Numbered from the stretch's first letter, positions 29,785 to 41,863 are shown. The stretch is DNA of 64,000 bases from Symsagittifera roscoffensis (GCF_963678635.1 NW_026971334.1:94169-158168), one strand, 5' to 3'. Notes: generated by a model not told the origin, from the letters alone. Made by a program: numbers and translations.

Positions 29785-30513
29785 ATGGAGCCCGGTAGCT
29801 GTCTGGATTCGACGTGTGGGAGTGGAGAGCACCCCTGCGATGGACGATCATGTGTCAGGATTCTGTCCTTTCAAAAAGAAGATCTGGTTACTTGGTTTGA
29901 AGACATCACGGAAAGGGAGAAAAGTGAAGTGCAAATAGTGGCGGAGTGTTACGCGAGAACTACGGTGAACATAGCGACGGCTCTCGGATTCTTCTCGAGA
30001 ATGTGTAGTCTGCAGTCACTGGAGAGGCTAGAGTCTGAACACCATTTAGTGACCGCGTTGAGCGTGGAATCATGGCCTGGGGCGTTGCAGGTGACTCAAA
30101 AACACATCCGGAGCTGGAAGGTTGGTCTCGAGGCGGAAATGGGGTTTCCCATGAGCGAAGCTTATGGCCTGCCATTGAACGCAAAATCCCTGATAGGGTC
30201 AGTGATGGCCAATTTTTGCGGAAGCCACTACCCACTGCACATGGCGATGGTAGAAGCATCCAGCCAGAAAGTATTGGTGGACAAGGCCATCTCAGTGCCC
30301 AAGTGCGTGAGGTTGGCTCGGGTATCGCATCACTCGCACAAGTTGTTGAGGAAAATCAGAGGGACAGTACCGAAAGAGTTGAGAGATGACTTGAGTGAAA
30401 TCTGGGGAGAAGAGCTTTTGAATTTGGAAAGTGAGAACACAAGCGATCACGAGAGACAAAACGTGATCGGAAAACCTGTGGGGGTGCTCCAAACATGGAA
30501 GAGAACGACTTGA
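29785..30513 (+). CDS. Accessory ORF5, duplicate copy (242 aa)
   Basis: It is the counterpart of 21989-22717 with one silent-looking base difference near 29859 (AGGATACTG in unit 1, AGGATTCTG here; both Ile-Leu). The Cys-rich N-terminus is kept. Confidence 0.55.
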   Translation: MEPGSCLDSTCGSGEHPCDGRSCVRILSFQKEDLVTWFEDITEREKSEVQIVAECYARTTVNIATALGFFSRMCSLQSLERLESEHHLVTALSVESWPGALQVTQKHIRSWKVGLEAEMGFPMSEAYGLPLNAKSLIGSVMANFCGSHYPLHMAMVEASSQKVLVDKAISVPKCVRLARVSHHSHKLLRKIRGTVPKELRDDLSEIWGEELLNLESENTSDHERQNVIGKPVGVLQTWKRTT

Positions 30514-31385
30514 TGCATGAGAAAATGATGGAGCTTGAGCCTCTCTTGGAAGCCTCGGGGGAGCGTAACCTCAGGAGCATTGAGATCACCCATGGAGAAT
30601 GCCCATGCCACTGTTTGGCACAAACGGTGTGGTATCCAGATCACAAGAACCTCTGCCTGGTGTGGGATATGGAAGAAATTCGGTCGATCGGATTACCGGA
30701 TCACCGACAGAAGGTGACGCTCTTAGCAGTGAGTACGATGCTGGCTCTGAGATGGATAGAGGAGAATATAACGAAGTATCGGGAAGCGAAGACGCCAACG
30801 GCTGAGTCAATATATGCGATAGACTACAGCAGGAGACTCGAGTTGTTTGAGACTGCATGCAAGGTATTCGCCCTACCAATAGAAGTCAGACACGTGTGGA
30901 GCCGCTTGAGGTACTTTCCGTGGTTTCGAGCGACACTGACGTCTTGGTTGTACATGACAACGAAAGATCACATGAGAAAATATCAAAAGGAGTATCGGCA
31001 TTTCCAGGCCGAGATTGGGCCGGAAGCTTTCAAGAGACCCCTGTTAACCCATCGAAATGCGATCACGACGGGATGGAAGAGAGTGGGTGGAGTGTCTAGA
31101 GACAATACCAAAGCGAGGGAATCGATACTAGAGGAGGACTTGGCGAAGAACGTGAGCCTGAGCCTTCACAACTCCTCTTGTTTGAACCGGGAATCTAGGG
31201 TGAAGGCACTACCCAACCAAGCAAAGAGGTTGCAGGAGCAAAGGGAATGGATGCGATCCTACGAACAGCTGAAGGCTTGGGAGGAGATCGTGATTAGCTC
31301 CGATGATGAAGAAGAACTGTTGAGACAGTTTGCAGTGTCTAGTACTTCAGGGTCCGGCACCTCCAAGGCAAAGAGTGCGAAATGA
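30495..31385 (+). CDS. Accessory ORF6, duplicate copy (296 aa)
   Basis: It is identical to 22699-23589, including the 19-nt overlap with ORF5. It is followed by the same 3' untranslated region and LTR. Confidence 0.55.
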   Translation: MEENDLMHEKMMELEPLLEASGERNLRSIEITHGECPCHCLAQTVWYPDHKNLCLVWDMEEIRSIGLPDHRQKVTLLAVSTMLALRWIEENITKYREAKTPTAESIYAIDYSRRLELFETACKVFALPIEVRHVWSRLRYFPWFRATLTSWLYMTTKDHMRKYQKEYRHFQAEIGPEAFKRPLLTHRNAITTGWKRVGGVSRDNTKARESILEEDLAKNVSLSLHNSSCLNRESRVKALPNQAKRLQEQREWMRSYEQLKAWEEIVISSDDEEELLRQFAVSSTSGSGTSKAKSAK

Positions 31386-31813
31386 GCGGGTGGTTCGAAG
31401 GAATCTTGAGTCTTGAGAGGGAAGGGGGGCTTGAGTGTGAATCCGGATGAAATCTGGGTTCACGAAAAAGAAATTTTAACGAATCAGATATTGTTATTAA
31501 TATGCTATATTTACTATATAAATCAAAATGCTGCATGACAATTTCCTGATTGAATGGGACAAAAGAAATTTTAAATGATTGGCTTGAAAAGCAAGAATTC
31601 AAGGGTGCAGGTGTGTGCAGATTTTGATTGCTGTTTAGCGATAGTGTGAAAATTTTACATGGCCGTGAATTTTGGGGTGTAGATAAGCTTAAGTCTGCTG
31701 CGAACTTCTGTAAATGACCACTGGCACTGTACCTTGAGCAACACTCGGTTTTCTGGGACTCACTGGCAGACGACAGCACGCGATGAGGACATCGATCTTG
31801 AGTCCGGGGAGTA

Positions 31814-32718
31814 TGTGCCAGTCGGTCATATTTGGAAGTTTGACCTTGAGAAAAACAAGAACGCTTAATTTTGGAGTGGAATTTGATTTTTCAAAAATTC
31901 GAATGGAGCCTGTCATGCACGATTTTCTCGCGATAACTGAAAACCGAAAAAGAGAAATCAAAACGATCGAGTAACAATCGCGGGAAAGTTACCAGATAAA
32001 ACAGTAGGAAATTGCTATTCGCAATTTGCGTCACAATAAAACTAGAGTAGAGCTGTCCTATCTAAAACAGAAGGAAGTATATTCCCGAGAACTGGACTAT
32101 TATTGCTCGACTGGATTATTATTCAAACTGGACTAGAGTGAACCTTCGATGGAAAAGTGGACAGCTTGAGTGTCCCAATGGTACACGAGAAACTATACTC
32201 TAGAGTCCAAACTTGTTCCTGTTATTGAAACTGATAAACATTAAACTCATTTAGTTACATTATTTAATTCTCGAGTTGCTTACCAACTTAATTACTCCCG
32301 GTTCTTGAGCGTGCTACGATTTGAGTACCTAATTTAAATTTCTATAGTGTGTTTTATGATTGTTATGTTGAGGTAAGGCGAGTTTTAGGTTGATCCATCT
32401 GAAATGGATCAAAGTTCCACTGTCTAATAAAAAGTAACTTAACGGATTGTCCCGACCCGGTTTTTAACGGCGTTCATGTATTTTGGGTATTTTGAGACCT
32501 AAGTATGGGGACGTTCTTATTTCTAGAGTGGGGGGGATATTTTGGTAGTAGCCTTAAGCTGTAACGGGTCGTAGTCTCATGTCACAAGCGAACCGAATTG
32601 GCTCCGACTGATTTGAGGTAGAAAAACACAAGAGATAGTGACCCTGACTCTTGAGCCAATGGTTATAGGGCCTATTTTTCTTAAGCCTCATGTGTGACTG
32701 CAGAAGACGAATGTTACA
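31814..32718 (+). repeat. Third copy of the element A LTR
   Basis: It shares the 3' LTR's differences from the 5' LTR, for example AAGAACGC where the 5' LTR reads AAGAATGC. It is therefore a duplicate of the 3' LTR and not a separate insertion. The same B sequence flanks it on the right. Confidence 0.9.
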
Positions 32719-35330
32719 GTTCTTCGTCGTATGTATTTGGCCTTGTAGATAATTTTGTATTGTATTGTTTGATTTGTGCATCTAAGAGTATTTTATTTAT
32801 TGATGTTGCAAATATTCCAAAAATCCTGCAAATAATATACCTGCTACGCTTGCTTGTCGGCTTACTTGTGTTTGTATTGCACATGTGTTATAGATTCCTC
32901 TAAGTAGTGAGAAAAGAAATCCTAAAAAGTTAAACATAGCGTATAAGATATTCAATCGGGTAATAGGGCCATCCTAGAAAGGCGAGAATTTCGTTTTTTA
33001 AGGTTACAAAACTGAAAATATTATGGGTGAAATATCTTGTGGTCTTTATTTTTCACCGTTTAAATATATATAATCTTTAATTTCTTTAAAATATCAGCTG
33101 TAGTCTTGTGTATAAATGTCTGAAAATCCTGCGGTTTTGGCAAGTTTTCTTAAATTTTGGTCAATTGATTGTCGTTTTTAGTGTCCATTTGTGTTAGTAG
33201 TTCTTAAAACTGTTGTGTTCTAGTATGATTGTATATCGGATGATGGTAAATTGATGTTGGGATTGCGAGCGATGGCTCGAATACCTTCTGGTGAAAACTT
33301 TTTTAGTGGTTGCATAAGTGTAGGGTATGGTGTAAGTAGGTAGTATTTTTCTTCGTCGGGGTTTAATTGTACGACATTGTGGCTGTTTTCTGATCCACAG
33401 GGGACTGCGGTATCCCAAAAACATGTCCGTCTTGAAAGTGTGTCAACAAAATGTACTTTATTTTTTATAGAATATGGGGATTCTTTTATAACAACGTTTA
33501 TCTTCAAAAACATATAGTGGTTATACTTTTTTGGTTTAAGTATAAAACCATAAAATGTTTCCTTCATAATCAAGGAAGTTTGATCTATTTCCGGATAATA
33601 AGTATCCTGCGTAGGGTATTTTTAATACTGCTAATGCGAGTGATTGTAAAATTTGTGTCTTTCTAATTCGCATAATTGATGAAGTATTTCTAATTCAAAA
33701 AGTGACATTTCTTGGAAAGTTCTACTAATTGTGTAGTCTAACTTCATATCAAAAAGAATATCATAATGTATTGCGCCAAAGTAGGTGTTATTCATTAGTG
33801 ATAGTTCTTGTAAACATGTGCTTCTACTATCGTATGGTTTTAATTTTCCACGAGGATTACCTGCATTTTTAATGAGGTTCACTGGGACGTATGGTGTGCC
33901 TTCGTTAATAGGGTGACTTGTTGCGTAAGGGTCAATTTTTGTTTTTGCAGTGGTCATGTCGAAACCTTTTTCGTATTCGACAAGTATTTCGACGAGTATT
34001 GTGTTTTGTAGAGTGGGTTTTTGTATTTACATGCAAATTCTGTTTCATAATATATTTGAAAACGTGTCAGTTGGTTTTCTATTTTATGAACGTTTCTGAA
34101 ATTAGTGCTTCGTCTTTCAGATGGATTTACTTGTTTATATGGTATGGATTCGATAAAATATTTTTACATGAAATTTGATCATGCGAGCATGTATTTTTGC
34201 TACTTGAAATGTTGTACAAGTATCTTCGGGAAACCAAACAATTGTTGCTTGTGTCCGTGTCGTAGGATCACAATAGCCTTGATCGTTTTAACAAGGTAAC
34301 CTAATGCCTTGATAGATTTTTGTATTATCTTTTAAATCTCGTGTGAGTTGTATTTTTTCAAGTGGTATTTTCCAATCAAAAAACATTATTACTTGATATC
34401 GTTTATTTTTTGTGTATGCTTTGCAGTTTGAAGGATTATTTAATCCAATGTGTGGTATCCAGTGTTTATCGAGTATATCATAACTTAATCGTCTGTGTGC
34501 ACCGTTGTATGGGTATTTTTCGTCTAATTGAATATGTCCTTGAAATCGTTCAATTTGCTTGATGTACAGAACCGGCTTGATGTACAGAACTTACTATTTT
34601 TCTGTCTGAGTTTTTATTTCTTGTTAGATTTAGTCTGAGTAATTCGTTTTTACAATTGTCGGGGTTCAGATGTAAAAGTCTTTCTATATTACTCTGGTAA
34701 AAAGATTCGTGATCAAGTCGGTTTTTATTTCCGTTGGAAACTTGTGAACATTGTACTTTCTTTTCGGAAAATGTTGCTGTAAATTTATATCCTGTGACTG
34801 CTGTTGCTCGGGCTTTTGAATACAATGTTGCTATTACATTTGTAGTTTCTATAGCTTGTGGTTCTGATTCGCATTGTGTTACCTGGTTTATTGCATATTT
34901 TTGTAATGTTTTTTGTTCAATTTCTTCACAATCATAGTGTGTTACTAATAAATTCTGAGGTCCTGTACGAGAAGATGGATTCGTTTTTTGGTCGGAAAAA
35001 ATTAGAAAACGGATGTGTTGAAACGTCATTTTTTTTTAGAATATACATGTGTATGAAAATCCGGAGTATGGGTTGTAAAATGTAATATATCCAATTGTGT
35101 TTTTGGTATATCTATCGTATTTACAGATTACTTCAGTTGTTATAAATGGTGGGGGTAGCGATTGAGCTGTTATATTTGGTGGACTTAATGGATAGGGGTG
35201 TTGTACGATTTTATTAAGTTTGACTGTTGTTTCAAACTTTAATTGAAGACTGTTTTGTTGAAGTATTTGAATGTTGTGTTCTCGGATATCTTCGTGGATA
35301 TCTTGTCTATTTTAGTCTATTTTAGATATT
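32719..35330 (-). pseudogene. Element B envelope-like glycoprotein region
   Basis: The minus-strand coding region is broken into several frames. The longest is 34550-35029 (159 aa), with spaced Cys and mixed polar sequence like an ectodomain (THYDCEEIE, VTQCESEP, KKVQCSQV). It is followed by frames at 33631-33957 and 33220-33573, then a hydrophobic segment and tail near 32790-32850. The position after integrase fits env. The block FVDTLSRRT...AVPC faintly recalls class III (rhabdo/chuvirus-like) glycoproteins, but that is a guess. Stops and frameshifts make it non-functional. 32719-34215 is duplicated at 24923-26419. Confidence 0.5.
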
Positions 35331-36300
35331 TAGTCTATTAAGTGCCCAACTGTGTAGTCGGCTACTTTCTTGATGTTGTCCAAATAGTGGGGGAGGTGCT
35401 ACAAATGTTTTCCAATCTAATCATAGGGGTATATTTTATGATTGTTTTCTATATCGAGCGTCGAGGTTATTTGGGAAATTTAGGGGGAAAAGTGTTGGTG
35501 ATAGTTGACTTATTGATGGTGGTGATGGAAGTGATAATGTTTCTGGTAGGGATGATATTGTTGTGTCTCAGGAAATATCTATTGATTCATTTACTGAATT
35601 GGGTTCTCCTTTTGAATAATATTGTGTCGTTCAATATGGTAGTCGTTCGGTGGTGTTGGGGGGGGGGGGGGAATGGTTAAAAGGATTTTCACGAATTTGT
35701 TCGGATATTGGTGTTGAACCAAGATAGTTTGAAGGAATATTTGATATGCTTTGTTGAGAAGTAAGCGTAGGAGTGCCTGGTAATGTACTGCTAGAGAGTT
35801 CTGAGCTTGTTGGTGTTGGCGATTGAGGTATGCTAAAATGAATTCTAGGAGTTTGAAAATTTCTATTTTGTCTTGGGTGTATAATCTGTCTATTTACTTC
35901 AAGTGTATTTTGATTTTAACTAATATGTCTTATTCGATTTAAGTCTTGTTGTAAGATGGGGTACAAGTTATATGTTGGTTCACTTAGAGGTGCTTGTCGA
36001 TTAACTGGTTCTAGTGGTTCGGATAAGCGGGCGTGTCGTTCTTCAAATGTATATGGGTTATCTTGAAAAGAAATGCGTGTTGATGTTTGGGGGTTTTGGG
36101 TAGTTGTAGGTGTTATTGGATTTTCTTGGGAAGATGTTGGTGGGGACTATTTTGGTGGTGGTTGGTTAGAAATTTTGGAAATGAGTCTAATCAATCTGTT
36201 TTTATTGGGAAGATTTATGTTTGTTGTAATATTCTTCGATAAAAAGAATTAAAAGGATTGTTGCTAAGGCGAATGTGACTATTGCCTTTTTTACACATTT
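35331..36300 (-). pseudogene. Element B Pro/Ser/Thr-rich region
   Basis: Read on the minus strand, several short open stretches are rich in Pro, Ser, Thr and Asn with many stops between them. The character is like the 778-1524 ORF at the other end of B. A run of 12 Gs (35659-35670) lies within it. No domain is recognised. Confidence 0.35.
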
Positions 36301-36385
36301 GCACCTTGTCATGATTAGGGATGATAAAAATGTGATGAAAATTACGAACAGTAAAAAATATCTGTTCTTCTAAAAATTGTTTGTA

Positions 36386-36631
36386 TCACTTAAATAGATT
36401 TTGAGTTATCGTACCTGTGAATGCGGTCAAGGATTTGGCAAAGTTGTAGGTATATTTCAAATAGGGAGTAGAAAATTTTAAAAAATTATTGCAAAAATTT
36501 ATCAAAAGGATTATTAGGGCTTCAAAAGTTTCAATAAAAAATATTAACGAAAGTTTAAATACAATAAAAAACTTTATGGAAATATTTATGATTATATTTG
36601 TGAGAGTATCGACTGTTAACAAAAGAAGCAT
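36386..36631 (-). CDS. Element B small hydrophobic ORF (81 aa)
   Basis: The ATG at 36629-36631 opens a short ORF with strongly hydrophobic stretches (FIVFKLSLIFFIETFEALIILLI), enough for one or two membrane segments. It sits between the integrase tail and the proline-rich region. It may be a small membrane protein or a relic of an envelope start, but AT-rich DNA readily yields hydrophobic frames. Confidence 0.3.
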   Translation of the reverse strand: MLLLLTVDTLTNIIINISIKFFIVFKLSLIFFIETFEALIILLINFCNNFLKFSTPYLKYTYNFAKSLTAFTGTITQNLFK

Positions 36632-36699
36632 TTAAGAAATGATTCGTTCGTCTCGGGTATAAATTATTAATTTGAAAATTAAAGTTGTTTTTGAAATTC

Positions 36700-38300
36700 A
36701 ATTTTTTTAAATGTTTTAGATTGTGGGATGAATGTTTTGTAATTTTTACATGGTTGACTTCTAAGTCGTGATAATTCTCTATGTTCTGATTTTTCTTTTT
36801 GATTTTGTGGTAAGATTTTTTCTATCATTTTTCTATTTTTTCTTTCCGTTTGAGATACTTTTGGTTCTAATGATTTAGTATTTTGACGGGTTACGCTTTG
36901 TTGTTGGAAACTTTGTTGTTGGTTTTGTTCATGATTGACTACCTCATGTACGGTTACATTTTCTTCTGTTTGTGTATTGTTTTGAACAATTTTTAAACCT
37001 GTAAATGAATATAATTGAGTTAATTCGCGTAATGCGTATTCTTTCGGGTAGTAAGGTAATAAATTGTTACGATGTTGAACAATTTCTTTTTTAGTGGAAT
37101 CTGTGAGTTTGTATGTTACATCAGTAGGTTTGGCAATTATTTGGTAAGGTCCTTTTCGAAGTGTTTGTAATTTTTGGAGATTTCTTTTTGTGTATTGATA
37201 GTAGGTATTAAGACAAATGTTCCAATCTGAAATCTGTGGCTGTCATAAAACGTGAATTAATTTGGTTATTAATGTTTTGCCTTTGTAACAATTTCTTTGT
37301 TACTTTTTGATAGATTTCATTATGTTTTTTATCTCTGTTTAAAATCCATTCGTTATGTGTACCGGAGGTTAAATTGAGGATTTGTGGATGGTGAAAATGA
37401 TCTTCATCACGTGTGTGTAATGGTAGGTTATAACATATTGAATCTTTAATTGGTTGACAAAGACCTTGTGTGTTTTTATAAGCATTTGGTGTAAACATAA
37501 TTGATTTTCTTGGTTTTTGATAAAAAAAACCATTTCATATGGTGACATTCTTGAAGTTGTCGTTATTTGTGAAGTATTTGACAAGGGAAATAATTTTACA
37601 TCTGCTGACCACTCTGTGTATCGTGTATTATTTCCGTTAATGATACATCTAAGTAATCCGAATTTAGCTATCCAGTGTTCGTAAAAAGTTGTGTATGCAC
37701 AGTAAGCATTGCAGTGTGGTACTGGGTTGAGTGCTGCATAGTGCGTGAATGCATCCACAATGACCATAATATAGAAATTTTCTTCAGAGGATGGTGAAAT
37801 CTGTCCTTTTGTGTCAAATGAAATTCTATGGTTGAAATATAGACTTTGTCATTTAAAATCTTGTTTCTGTGCTATTTGCTTTTGATTTGGACAAGGTTTG
37901 TTTAATTGACATATCATAAAATCGTTGCATAATACTTTTATCCAAATTGGGGCGTTTGGAAAATAAAAGTTTTGTGTAAAAATTGAGTTTGTTTTTTCTG
38001 ATCCTGAATGTCCTTTTATTTTTTGTGTGTGTGAGATGTTGAATGCTATTAACATCATACTTAAGGGGAGACAGGGGACTTTAGAATCACATGATTGATA
38101 TTCTAAAAGATCTGTGTTTTTGTTTATTGTTGTATTATTTAATTTTCGAAAATATCGAAGGAGTGTTTTGTTTCCTAGAATTGTGGTATCAGCTTTTGCT
38201 GGTTTTGTTTTATATTTATGCCATGATTTGAGTTGTCGAATCACGGGGTCAAAATTTTGGTATTTTTGTAAGAGTTGTAGTGTAATTTTTTTTTAGTGGG
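36700..38300 (-). pseudogene. pol: Element B integrase, broken
   Basis: The minus-strand pieces run, in order, 37849-38244 (zinc-binding region with H-x-K-GHSGSEK and CNDFMICQLNK), 37369-37767 (core with MVIVDAFTHYAALNP, the first catalytic Asp region) and 37208-37498 (C-terminal part, KKLLQRQNINNQI), then a basic tail to about 36700. This is gypsy-type integrase by order and motif, but the core appears to have lost the stretch holding the second Asp and Glu, and each piece is in a different frame. It is non-functional. Confidence 0.7.
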
Positions 38301-38499
38301 AGGAAAATATTATCAGTTTCTTCTTTTGACAGGGGAATTGTGTCAAGTGGGTCATGAAAGTTAAAAGTTTGATTTTTTGTGTATTTTGGATCGTTTGGTT
38401 GTGGTCCTGATAAATTTATTTTATCGGTTAAATTTTCTTTTTCAAGGAGAGAAAAAGGTCTTTTTGTGTGGTTGTTGTTTTATTTTCTTTTGTTGAGTA

Positions 38500-40130
38500 T
38501 TAATTTTTATCCATTGTGAGTATGGGATTGGTTTAAATGTAGATGTACCTAAGAAATCAACTTCATATTGATTGTTTTGGCAATCTAAATAGAGCGGAAA
38601 ATGTTGTAAATTGTTTATTTGTCATTGATCAATGTCGGTTTTCACTGCGTATTTACATTCTAATCGGGGTGATGTTTCATATTTTGCCAGATAGAATTTG
38701 ATATTTTGTGGTATTTCAACTGTAGTTTTTCGTGTAAGTAGTTCAGGTGGCGTATTTCTACTTAATGTATCTGGTAATGCAAGGTTTTTTCCTGCTGTCC
38801 AAACTATATGTAAGTTTGGGAATTTCATCAAAAGTAACTGAAGTTTATAAACTCTGTGGTTGGGATTTGATTTTTGTGTGAAAAAAAAATAATCGATTTG
38901 TGATCTGTAAATAAAACTGTTGGGTTTTTTGATCCAAGTATCAGAATTTCATATTCTGTAAGTGTGTATTTTAAAGCTGTAGAATCTCTCATGAGAGTAG
39001 AAAGTCGTAGCTCGGCTTGCGTGAATAATCGTGAACTTGCTGTTATAAGATTCATTTTATTTGTTCCACTATGTGATTGTAATAATGCTGCGCCGATGCC
39101 AAAATTTGAAGCTTGCCCATTGCATAGAATGGTTGATTTGGATCTGTAATTGTGTTGGGAATTTGATCTGTTAAAAGTTTTTTAATTTCTCCAAATCGTG
39201 TTTGATGTTCAGTGGTCCATTCAAAATTATTTTAGTGTCTAAGGATGTTATAAAAAGGTCTTAAAAATAATTGCATTTTGTAAACATATTTACTTAAGAA
39301 ATTCAACATTCCAAGGAATTCTTGGATTTTCTTTTTATTTGTTGGCAGTTGAAATTTTTGAATTGCGCCAATGCGTGATTTGAATGGAGTGATAGTGTTT
39401 CGCTCAATAATATGTCCGAGAAATTTAACGCGTGTTAAGAAGAAATGTGATTTTTTCTTTTGTTTTTCAGATTTTCGTTTTGAAGTATTTTATGGTTTTG
39501 TTCTAAAACTGTAAACATTTCATCTTTAGTTTGTGATTGCATGAAAACATCGTCTAAGTATGTAATTGCTTTTTTCTTGAGTATAAGTGGTCTAAAATTT
39601 TTACTCATACATGCTGAAAAAGCTGCTGGTCCTATGGATATTCCATAGAATAATCGATTAAATTCGTATTGTTGATTCCCAATAACGAATTGTGTTAATC
39701 GTCGTGCCTGTTCAACTAGTGGCATTTGGTTGTAAGCACTATTCGTATCTGAGGTTGTGAAGTACTTACCATTTATCTTTGTCAAGATAACTTGGATTGG
39801 TTCAATAGGCCAATTACATTTTGATTCATCAATTAGTGAATTGAGATATCTAGCGTCTGAAACTTTCTTTAATGATTCTCCCTTTGCCAGAATGATAAGA
39901 GTGTTACCTTTGGGTTGTTCTTCCTTGTTTACCGGTGATATATTTTCGTATTGTTCTAAAATATTAAGTAACCGGTTTACTTTGCGTGTAAGGGTAATAA
40001 TACTTTACTTGCGTTTTGTTTTTTGAAAACTACGTCAGGTTTTAATAGAAGATGTAGCGATGAATTAATTTTTCCAACGTCAATTTTTGATGTTGTATAA
40101 ACTGTTGAGTATTCTAGTATTTGTTTAGTA
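38500..40130 (-). pseudogene. pol: Element B reverse transcriptase and RNase H, broken
   Basis: 39435-39785 (116 aa) has clear RT motifs on the minus strand: DTNSAYNQMPL, RLFYGISIGPAAFSA and the catalytic YLDD. The thumb region follows in broken frames to about 39200. 38828-39055 (TQAELRLSTLMRD, VLFTDHKSI) and 38622-38831 (NLHIVWTAGKNLALPDTLSRN) are gypsy-type RNase H remnants. This places B among Ty3/gypsy-like elements. At least four breaks are visible. Confidence 0.8.
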
Positions 40131-40279
40131 ATTTTCAATTTCATTTTGTGATATATGAGAATATTGGAAATTGAACATTGTTAAGAATTTTTGTTGCTCT
40201 TCTGTATAATTCGTTATATTAAACGTTGGTTTAAAATATGGTGTCTTTGTGAAGTAGTCTGTATTTCTTTTTTTGTTGT

Positions 40280-40420
40280 TGCTTATTATATCATTTATTA
40301 TATTGTTGCATAGATATTCATAAAAAATTGTTGACTGACAAGTGTCTAATAAGTGTAATGTATTATTTACTCGATACGCTACTTCGTTTATAGGTGAAGT
40401 TGTAGCATTTGTTTCACAAT
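40280..40420 (-). pseudogene. pol: Element B aspartic protease remnant
   Basis: On the minus strand a short frame around 40335-40390 reads LHLLDTCQST, where retropepsins have D-T-G. The hydrophobic Leu-Leu-Asp-Thr context and the position just before RT support protease. The Gly to Cys change at the active-site loop would inactivate it. No long open frame remains. Confidence 0.45.
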
Positions 40421-40619
40421 ATCCTCATAGTCCTGAGGGTAGTGTTATTTGATATGGTGTATTATTATACACGTGTAGTGAAATAACATCAGAATTTGTG
40501 TTTTTCAAGTATTTTATGGATGAAATTGTTATTCTGAAAAAATTATGTATGGGTTTAAATTCGAAATCTGACATAAAAACTTGTTGTTTGTTTTGATTTT
40601 TTATGTCAGATGGTTTAGT

Positions 40620-41200
40620 TTTAATTCGTTTTTTTCTGTGTTATCAATACTTGGGGGGTCTGAAGTTGTTTCTTCATTTGTTTGTACTTGATTGATTTAT
40701 TTTTGATGCTTTGGTGTGTTGCTTCTGTATCTATATTGAGAATCGGTATAACTGCTATTATTCCAATGGGGAGACTGGGAATAATATCTGTGTCTATTGT
40801 TATAGCTTGAGTTTTGATTTTGTGATTTATTTTGTGATCTGTTTTGGTAGTTATCATTAGTTCTTTGATAGTTTGATCTATTATAGGAGTTATTTCTTGA
40901 TCTGTTGTTTGGATAGTTCTGATTTCGATTGTTTGAATAACTTCTATTCCTATTGTTAGAATGGTTTTTATTTCTATTGTATGATGAGTTGAGTGATTGA
41001 TTGTTAGAATAGTGTCTATTCCTTGGGTTTGAATGGGAACTGGATGCAGAAACAAATTGTGATGTGTTTGAATTCGATCGTGAATAGTTATTTCTATATT
41101 GGTTATTTTGGCTATTCGATCGACTATATCTATTTTGTGAGAAACTTTGTGAATTTCTTTGTTCTGGCGATCTGCCTCTCTAACTTGAATTATATGGTGA
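40620..41200 (-). pseudogene. gag: Element B Asn/Arg/Ser-rich Gag tail
   Basis: In the right minus-strand frame this stretch is a run of Asn, Arg, Ser, Tyr and Gln (SNNRNRSYSNNRNQN-like), typical of basic nucleic-acid-binding Gag C-termini. The 144-aa Ile/Thr-rich frame at 40621-41055 is the same DNA read out of frame and is not a protein. Confidence 0.5.
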
Positions 41201-41806
41201 TTAGTTTCTTGAGTAAATCGAGTTGCCTAGAAGTGGTTTTCCAGAGCTTTTATTAATGTGTATATTTTTGTTTGGTAGGTTTTGATCTTTTTTCATATAC
41301 TGGTAGAATGATTTATTCGGTTCTCTGTGCTTTCGAGGTTTATTCTGATTATCTTCTTGTTTTTGTCTACATTCGGCAATACTGTGTCCGTATCGTCGGC
41401 AATAATTAAACCATTTTTTGAAAGATGGTTTACCTTTTAAATTTGGGTGTTTCTCATTTATGTTTAGAATTTCAGTGATTTTTTCAGTCAGATCTATATC
41501 TGATTCTTGTATGTTATTTATATGTGTAGTGTTTGTTTCGATCCTATTAACATACTGTATTTTTAGATTTTCTGTTTCTTCAAGTTTCATTGTGATTTCT
41601 GCTTGTTCTAGTTTCTCTACTAATTTTCTAAAATCTAAATCTGGTTCTCGAATTGAAGATGTATGGGAAACTCTCTTTTTATAGCTATTTTTCTTAGTTG
41701 AGGTGTTAGAGTCATCATTCAAATTTCTGTCATTTTTGTATTTTTTGTAATAATGTGTATTGAGTGAACATGCTTTTCGAATTAGTGTTTCGATTGTAAC
41801 TACCAA
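41201..41806 (-). CDS. gag: Element B Gag, C-terminal half with degenerate zinc knuckle (201 aa)
   Basis: The frame carries a charged helical region (LVEKLEQAEITMKLEETENL) and a nucleocapsid-like motif, FNYCRRYGHSIAEC, which fits CX2CX4HX4C except that the first Cys is Phe. It then has a basic, Gln/Asn-rich tail. It is continuous in sense with the capsid-like ORF at 41864-42550, from which a frameshift or stop separates it. Confidence 0.6.
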   Translation of the reverse strand: MVVTIETLIRKACSLNTHYYKKYKNDRNLNDDSNTSTKKNSYKKRVSHTSSIREPDLDFRKLVEKLEQAEITMKLEETENLKIQYVNRIETNTTHINNIQESDIDLTEKITEILNINEKHPNLKGKPSFKKWFNYCRRYGHSIAECRQKQEDNQNKPRKHREPNKSFYQYMKKDQNLPNKNIHINKSSGKPLLGNSIYSRN

Positions 41807-41863
41807 TTGTTTAATTGTTTCATTTGTTAATCTACGAACTTCGTTACATAAAATTTTTTGATG

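Larger units (their letters stand above)
26430..34215 (+). repeat. Tandem duplication, unit 2 (7,786 bp)
   Basis: This is the second copy of 18634-26419. It contains a truncated ORF2, ORFs 3-6, a third copy of the element A LTR and 1.5 kb of element B. To its right, element B continues without a break at 34216. Confidence 0.95.

Noticed and set aside
26430-32718. A third independent copy of element A
   Set aside because: It shares both flanks, the 3' LTR variants and B sequence with the first copy at a constant offset, so it is a segment duplication and not a new insertion.
35342-35680. 112-aa hydrophobic plus-strand frame
   Set aside because: It is antisense to element B. Val/Leu/Ile richness follows from T/G-rich DNA, and it ends in the 12-G run.
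40621-41055. 144-aa Ile/Thr-rich minus-strand frame
   Set aside because: The neighbouring frame gives an Asn/Arg/Ser-rich Gag tail that fits its context, so this frame is an out-of-frame reading.
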